This document shows positions 21,441 to 25,240 of a stretch of 25,240 nucleotides of DNA, in pieces. Positions within the stretch are counted from its first letter, which is position 1. The number at the start of each line of letters is the position of its first letter. Location of the stretch: assembly GCA_038253135.1 (NCBI GenBank), contig JBBSHJ010000045.1:1-25240 (forward strand), given 5' to 3'. The notes under the pieces were generated by a model. It was not told where the DNA came from. It searched no databases and saw nothing but the letters and a program-made list of their open reading frames with translations. This DNA comes from JBBSHJ01 sp038253135. GTDB lineage: Bacteria; Actinomycetota; Actinomycetes; Mycobacteriales; QHCD01. Both the position numbers and the translations under genes were made by a program.

Positions 21441-22873
21441 CCCGTGATCCGTTCGGCGGCCAGTCGCCCCGAGATGACCGCCATCGGCACACCGACGCCG
21501 GGGGTCGTCCACGCACCGGCGAGTACGACGTTCGCCAGTCCCGGGACGAGGTTCGGCAGCCGCCACGGACCGGTCTGCCGGAGCGTGTGTGCGGCACCGA
21601 ACGGAGTACCGGCCGTGTGCCCGTAGCGTTTCCAGTCCAACGGTGTCACGATCTGCGCGGCCTCGATCCCATCGTGCAGCTCGAGACCACGGCCGGCGAG
21701 AGTGCAGAGCAGCTCGTCGCGGTAGCGCGGACCGATTGCCGCCCAATCGATGGCCGGCGCCCTGTCGAGGTTCGGCGCCGGGGCCAGCACCGCTTGGGCC
21801 GCGCCGTCGGGCGGCGTCGTGACCAGGAGCGACGGATCCCGCATCAACCGGCCGTGGCGGGTGAGGTCGGCAAAGGTCGACCGCCAGGCGTTGCCAAAGC
21901 TCACGACGTGATGCGGGAGCGGCGCGGGCTCCCGCCGAACAAGGCGCACGAGCACGCACGATGGTGACGCGTGGACGCGTCCCGCCGGCCGCCCGAGCAG
22001 CTCGGCGCACCCGCGCGGTGCGTCGAGCGCCAGCACGACGGCGTCGGCGCGGATCGTCTCACCGGAGGCGAGCTCCACGCCGCGGGCCCTGTCGGCGCTC
22101 ATCCGCACGCGAACGACCGGGGCGCCGTACCTGACCGTGACGCCCGCCCGCGCCGCGACCGCGGCCATCGCCGCCGGCAGCGCCCGCACGCCGCCCTCCG
22201 GGTAGACCGCACCGCCGACCGTGTCGAGGTAGGCGATCACGGCGTACGCCGCACGGGCTCGCCAGGGCGAGACGCCGGCGTAGAGGGACTGGAAGGTGAA
22301 GACGCGCCGGACCCGCTCGTCGCGCAGGTAGCGGGCGATAAGCCCGTGCACCGACCGCAGGCCGCCCAGCGCGACCACGCGGGCGAGATCGGGACGGACC
22401 AGCTCGCCGACCCCGTCGATGTTGCGGTCGATGAAGGAATCCCGCTCGGCCCGGTAGAGCCGGCCGAGGTGCCGCACCAGCCGCCGGTATCCGTCCGCCT
22501 CACGCGCGCCAGCCAGGTCCGCGATCCGGCTCGCGGTCGCGTCGACATCGGTCGACACGCAAAGCCCCGTGCCGTCGGCGAATTCCGCGCGGTAGACCGG
22601 ATCGAGACGCCGCAGCCGCACGTGCTCGGCCAGCGTGCTTCCGACCGCGCCCATCGCCGTGTCGATGGTCTCGGTCATCGTGATGACGGTCGGCCCGGTG
22701 TCGATCGGGTGGCCCGCGAGCGCGGCGCCGCGGGCGCACCCTCCAGGCGTCGTCGCGGCCTCGACGACGGTCACGCTGCGCCCGGCGCCGCGCAGGTGCA
22801 ACGCGGCCGACAGGCCGGCGAACCCGGCGCCGACCACGACCACGCGATCGCTCGGTCCCGTCACCTGCCGCAC
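21437..22873 (-). CDS. crtI: Phytoene desaturase, CrtI family
   Basis: A 478-residue FAD-dependent desaturase converting phytoene towards lycopene at the membrane. The N-terminal dinucleotide-binding motif VVVGAGFAGLSAALHLRGAG is followed by VVEAATTPGGCARG and DTGPTVITM; the C-terminal FAD block is NVVLAGAWTTPGVGVPMAVISGRLAAERI. FTFQSLYAGVSPWRARAAYAVIAYLD and GAVYPEGGVRALPAAMA are characteristic. It starts at GTG, lacks a ribosome-binding site, and has TACCCT 8 nt upstream on its strand, so it may be leaderless. It is translationally coupled to crtB. The related diapophytoene desaturases and carotenoid oxygenases are alternatives, but the crtB partner favours phytoene desaturase. Confidence 0.93.
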   Translation of the reverse strand: MRQVTGPSDRVVVVGAGFAGLSAALHLRGAGRSVTVVEAATTPGGCARGAALAGHPIDTGPTVITMTETIDTAMGAVGSTLAEHVRLRRLDPVYRAEFADGTGLCVSTDVDATASRIADLAGAREADGYRRLVRHLGRLYRAERDSFIDRNIDGVGELVRPDLARVVALGGLRSVHGLIARYLRDERVRRVFTFQSLYAGVSPWRARAAYAVIAYLDTVGGAVYPEGGVRALPAAMAAVAARAGVTVRYGAPVVRVRMSADRARGVELASGETIRADAVVLALDAPRGCAELLGRPAGRVHASPSCVLVRLVRREPAPLPHHVVSFGNAWRSTFADLTRHGRLMRDPSLLVTTPPDGAAQAVLAPAPNLDRAPAIDWAAIGPRYRDELLCTLAGRGLELHDGIEAAQIVTPLDWKRYGHTAGTPFGAAHTLRQTGPWRLPNLVPGLANVVLAGAWTTPGVGVPMAVISGRLAAERITG

Positions 22874-22881
22874 GTTGGGAC

Positions 22882-22887
22882 AGGGTA
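22882..22887 (-). promoter_or_regulatory. -10 box of crtI
   Basis: TACCCT on the minus strand (TAnnnT), ending 8 nt before the GTG start at 22873. No clear -35 box. Confidence 0.35.
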
Positions 22888-22970
22888 CGGCGGCCCGCCG
22901 CCAGGGTGCCCGGGCGTCCTACCGATCACGGATCGGGACCGCGCAGCCGCCGCGATGCGGTCGGTGCCGG

Positions 22971-22976
22971 TACCGT
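22971..22976 (+). promoter_or_regulatory. -10 box of the metF operon
   Basis: TACCGT (TAnnnT), which would place the transcript start near 22983, at the edge of the 17-bp tandem repeat. The -35 is unclear. Confidence 0.3.
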
Positions 22977-22983
22977 CAATGGC

Positions 22984-23017
22984 GTACGACGTGCACCGGC
23001 GTACGGCGTGCACCGGC
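22984..23017 (+). repeat. 17-bp tandem repeat between crtI and metF
   Basis: GTACGACGTGCACCGGC (22984-23000) is followed directly by the same sequence with one change, A to G (23001-23017). Each unit contains the palindrome GTGCAC, and a third partial unit (GTCGTGCC) follows. It lies in the leader of metF and upstream of divergent crtI, so it could be a double operator. Confidence 0.6.
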
Positions 23018-23061
23018 GTCGTGCCACCCGCCCTGCCGGCCTGTCACCGAGGAGCCCGGAT

Positions 23062-23955
23062 ATGCCCGTGACCGTTCGCGATCGGATCGCGGCGGCTGGT
23101 CCCACGTTCTCCTTCGAGTTCATGCCGCCGCGGGACGAGGCCGGGGAGCGCAAGCTCTGGACCGCGCTGCGCCAGCTCGAGCCGCTGCGCCCGTCCTTCG
23201 TGTCGGTCACCTACGGCGCGGGCGGCACGACCCGGGCCGGCACCATCAGGGTCACCGAGCGGATCGCGACCGAGACGACGATGTTGCCGCTGGCGCACCT
23301 CACGGCGGTCAACCACTCCGTCGCGGAGCTGCGGCACATCATCGGGCAGTACGCCGGTGCCGGCGTGACCAACGTGCTGGCCCTGCGCGGCGACCCGCCA
23401 GGCGATCCGCGGGCCGAGTGGGTGCGCCATCCGCAGGGGCTGGGCTACGCGCATGAGCTGGTGTCCCTCGTCCGCGCTCATGGTGATTTCTGCGTCGGCG
23501 TCGCCGCACACACCAACGGGCATCCGCGATCGCGCGACCTCGATGATGACGCCCGACGATTCGTCGAGAAGGTGCGGGCCGGTGCCGATTTTGCGATCAC
23601 CCAGATGTTCTTCTACGTCGAGGACTACCTGCGCTTCCGCGACCAGGTCGCCGCGCTCGGCTGTGACGTGCCGATCATCCCGGAGATCATGCCGCTGACG
23701 AGCATCCGGCAGATCGACCGTTTCTCGATCCTGTCCGGTGAGGAATTCCCGCCGGCTCTCGCCGCGCGGCTGCTCGCGGTGCAGGAGGATCGGGCCGCCG
23801 TACGCCGCATCGGCATCGATTTCGCCATCGGGCTGTGCGAGCGGCTGCTCGCGGAGGGTGCGCCGGGGCTGCACTTCCTCACCCTCAACGGATCCCGCGC
23901 CACCCGCGAGGTCTGGTCGGGCCTGGGCCTTCCGGCGGTGCCGATCCATGCCTGA
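23062..23955 (+). CDS. metF: 5,10-methylenetetrahydrofolate reductase
   Basis: A 297-residue MTHFR that reduces methylene-THF to methyl-THF for methionine synthesis. FSFEFMPPRDEAG near the N-terminus holds the catalytic Glu (Glu19). SVTYGAGGTTRAGT, HLTAVNHS, NVLALRGDPPGD, VGVAAHTNGHPRS and ADFAITQMFFYVEDYLRF are the expected barrel blocks. The ATG at 23062 follows GAGGAG (23049-23054). The neighbourhood matches the place of Rv2172c in M. tuberculosis, beside isoprenoid genes. It overlaps the next gene by 8 nt. Confidence 0.94.
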   Translation: MPVTVRDRIAAAGPTFSFEFMPPRDEAGERKLWTALRQLEPLRPSFVSVTYGAGGTTRAGTIRVTERIATETTMLPLAHLTAVNHSVAELRHIIGQYAGAGVTNVLALRGDPPGDPRAEWVRHPQGLGYAHELVSLVRAHGDFCVGVAAHTNGHPRSRDLDDDARRFVEKVRAGADFAITQMFFYVEDYLRFRDQVAALGCDVPIIPEIMPLTSIRQIDRFSILSGEEFPPALAARLLAVQEDRAAVRRIGIDFAIGLCERLLAEGAPGLHFLTLNGSRATREVWSGLGLPAVPIHA

Positions 23956-24574
23956 GACCGCGACCGTCTCCGTCGTCGGCACCGGGATCGTCGACATCGA
24001 GCCGGACACGCTGGTCATCCGCTTCGGCAGCGAGGCCCGCGCGGCTTCGGTCCGCGACGCGCTCGCCCGCTGCTCGTCGGCCATGACGGCGATGGTCGAT
24101 GCCGTGCGCGCGGCCGGCGTCGCCGACTCCGACCGGCAGACCGGCCCGGTGTCCGTGGAGACGGCGTGGCGTCCTGACGGCCCGTCCAACGAGTTCTCGG
24201 CCAACCAGTCGCTGACCGTGCGCGGCACGACGGTCGAGCAGGCGGGCGAGCTGATCACGGCCGTGACATTGGCCGGCGGCGACGGGGCACGGGTGCACGG
24301 TACGTCGTGGCATGCGAGCCGGGTCGACGAGATGCTTCCGGTCGCGCGCGAGGCCGCGGTCGCCGACGCCCGCGACAAGGCCGCGCGGTACGCCGCCCTG
24401 CTGGGCCGCGGGCTGGGCGCGGTCGTCCGCATCGAGGAGGGCGGTAACGCCGGCGCCCGTCGGGCCGGTGCACGGTCCGCGGGCGTAGCCTTGGAGTCCG
24501 CCTCGCTGTCGATGGAGCCGGGCCGCAACGAGGTGCGCGTCAGCGTCGAGATGACGTGGGAACTCCTGCCCTGA
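23948..24574 (+). CDS. SIMPL domain (DUF541) protein
   Basis: A 208-residue SIMPL/DUF541 protein: it opens TATVSVVGTGIVDIEPDTLVIRFG, has the helical middle (VRDALARCSSAMTAMVDAVRAAGV), TVRGTTVEQAGELITAV, the AREAAVADARDKAARYAALLGRGLG helix typical of the family, and a final strand EVRVSVEMTWEL. Most family members are exported and carry a signal peptide; none is visible here, so it may be cytoplasmic. It starts inside metF (8-nt overlap), so it is translated with it. Function of the family is poorly known. Confidence 0.85.
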   Translation: MPETATVSVVGTGIVDIEPDTLVIRFGSEARAASVRDALARCSSAMTAMVDAVRAAGVADSDRQTGPVSVETAWRPDGPSNEFSANQSLTVRGTTVEQAGELITAVTLAGGDGARVHGTSWHASRVDEMLPVAREAAVADARDKAARYAALLGRGLGAVVRIEEGGNAGARRAGARSAGVALESASLSMEPGRNEVRVSVEMTWELLP

Positions 24575-24585
24575 CCGCGTCGCCA

Positions 24586-25236
24586 ATGTCGACCTGGGGT
24601 GCCTACGCGGACCGGTGGTCGGCCTTGCACGGTGGGGCGGACCCGCGTTCGTCGCGGCTGATCGGGACGTATCTGCGGCTGGTCTTCCGGGTGTCGCGGC
24701 AGTTTTCCGGGATCTCGCCGGGATTCATCTCGCTGCTTGCTGTGGTTTGTGCAGGGGCGGTGCCCACTACCTGCCTGCCGGGCAATCGCTGGCCGTTACT
24801 CGCCGCCGGAATCGCCGTGCTGTCGGGTCTGCTGGACAGCGTGGACGGCACCGTCGCGATTCTGTCGCGGCGCGACTCCGACCTCGGCGGCGTGCTCGAT
24901 TCGACCGCAGACCGGCTGTCCGACACGGCGTACGCCGTTGCGCTGTGGGTCCTCGGTGCGCCGGCCTGGCTCGCCGGCTTGGTTGCCGGTATCGGGGCGC
25001 TGCAGGAATACGTCCGTGCGCGCGCAGCCGGTGAGGGCATGCGAGAAATCGGTGTCATCACGATCTGGGAGCGACCCACACGGATCCTGATGACGGCTGG
25101 GTTGTGCTGTGGCGCCGGCATATTTGTCGCCCAAGCCGAAGCTGTCGCGACCGTTGGGGCGTGGGTATCGCTGGCCGCAGCCGTCACTGCCTTCGGCCAG
25201 TTGACGCTCGTCGTACGCCGCAATCTGGATCATTAG
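24586..25236 (+). CDS. CDP-alcohol phosphatidyltransferase family protein
   Basis: A 216-residue membrane enzyme of the CDP-alcohol phosphatidyltransferase family, which joins a CDP-linked donor to an alcohol in lipid synthesis. The motif reads DSVDGTVAI-x8-GGVLDSTAD: Asp84, Asp87, Gly88, Ala91, Gly101, Asp105 and Asp109 are in place, but the Arg normally after the Ala is Ile92. Several hydrophobic helices are visible (ISLLAVVCAGAVP, LLAAGIAVLSGLL, AWLAGLVAGIGAL, VGAWVSLAAAVTAFG). The ATG at 24586 lies 11 nt after the SIMPL stop; a GTG at 24556 inside the SIMPL gene is an alternative start. The substrate is unknown. Confidence 0.85.
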   Translation: MSTWGAYADRWSALHGGADPRSSRLIGTYLRLVFRVSRQFSGISPGFISLLAVVCAGAVPTTCLPGNRWPLLAAGIAVLSGLLDSVDGTVAILSRRDSDLGGVLDSTADRLSDTAYAVALWVLGAPAWLAGLVAGIGALQEYVRARAAGEGMREIGVITIWERPTRILMTAGLCCGAGIFVAQAEAVATVGAWVSLAAAVTAFGQLTLVVRRNLDH

Positions 25237-25240
25237 CGGC

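Noticed and set aside
1..25240. tRNA, rRNA, CRISPR arrays, insertion sequences, attachment sites
   Set aside because: No cloverleaf with a GTTC-type arm, no regularly spaced repeats, and no transposase or integrase was seen. The only mobile-type trace is the DUF222 fossil.

Overview
The window is 25.2 kb of high-G+C DNA. Codon use ends strongly in G/C, GTG starts are common, several genes look leaderless with TAnnnT -10 boxes, and the gene families are actinobacterial (PknL-type kinase, Rv2175c family, class II DAHP synthase, CrtYc/CrtYd cyclase, DUF222). The host is almost certainly an actinobacterium; I cannot name the genus. Part of the gene set (aroG, pknL, an Rv2175c-like gene, an isoprenoid block, metF) recalls the Mycobacterium tuberculosis Rv2172c-Rv2178c neighbourhood, here spread apart by other modules.

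Layout. 1-2560: the 3' tip of an unidentified gene, an AlkA-like DNA glycosylase behind a DNA-damage-type promoter, and class II DAHP synthase. 2561-5433: a fluoride-response module made of a promoter, a fluoride (crcB) riboswitch with a visible start-codon-masking helix, a short MutS-N-terminal-like gene, two overlapping crcB genes, a protein with three DUF190 repeats, and a hairpin. Its first part is lower in G+C than the surroundings. 5473-6054: a decayed frame with two in-frame stops. 6094-7711 (minus): a DGPF/YCII protein plus an ECF42-type sigma factor. 7865-9925 (minus): the PknL-like PASTA kinase, divergent from a ferredoxin-reductase-type flavoprotein and an Rv2175c-like DNA-binding protein (10059-11664), followed by the split lycopene cyclase genes crtYc/crtYd (11672-12438).

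12435-15760: a GH78 alpha-L-rhamnosidase with a clear promoter and a LacI-type operator. 15871-17522: a SAM methyltransferase and a very short LuxR-type regulator. 17549-20089 (minus): an XRE-STAND-TPR regulator. 20110-20420 (minus): a decayed DUF222 (13E12-type) gene. 20526-22873 (minus): crtI-crtB with a 4-nt overlap. 23062-25236: metF, a SIMPL-domain gene and a CDP-alcohol phosphatidyltransferase, tightly packed.

How genes work together. The riboswitch, CrcB pair and DUF190 protein form one fluoride-export unit. crtB, crtI and crtYc/Yd should make and cyclise a carotenoid but sit in two clusters 8 kb apart, and no GGPP synthase is in the window. The kinase and the Rv2175c-like protein are a known kinase-substrate pair in mycobacteria. 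The most interesting element is the fluoride module: the translational riboswitch, the MutS-like first gene and the triple DUF190 protein.
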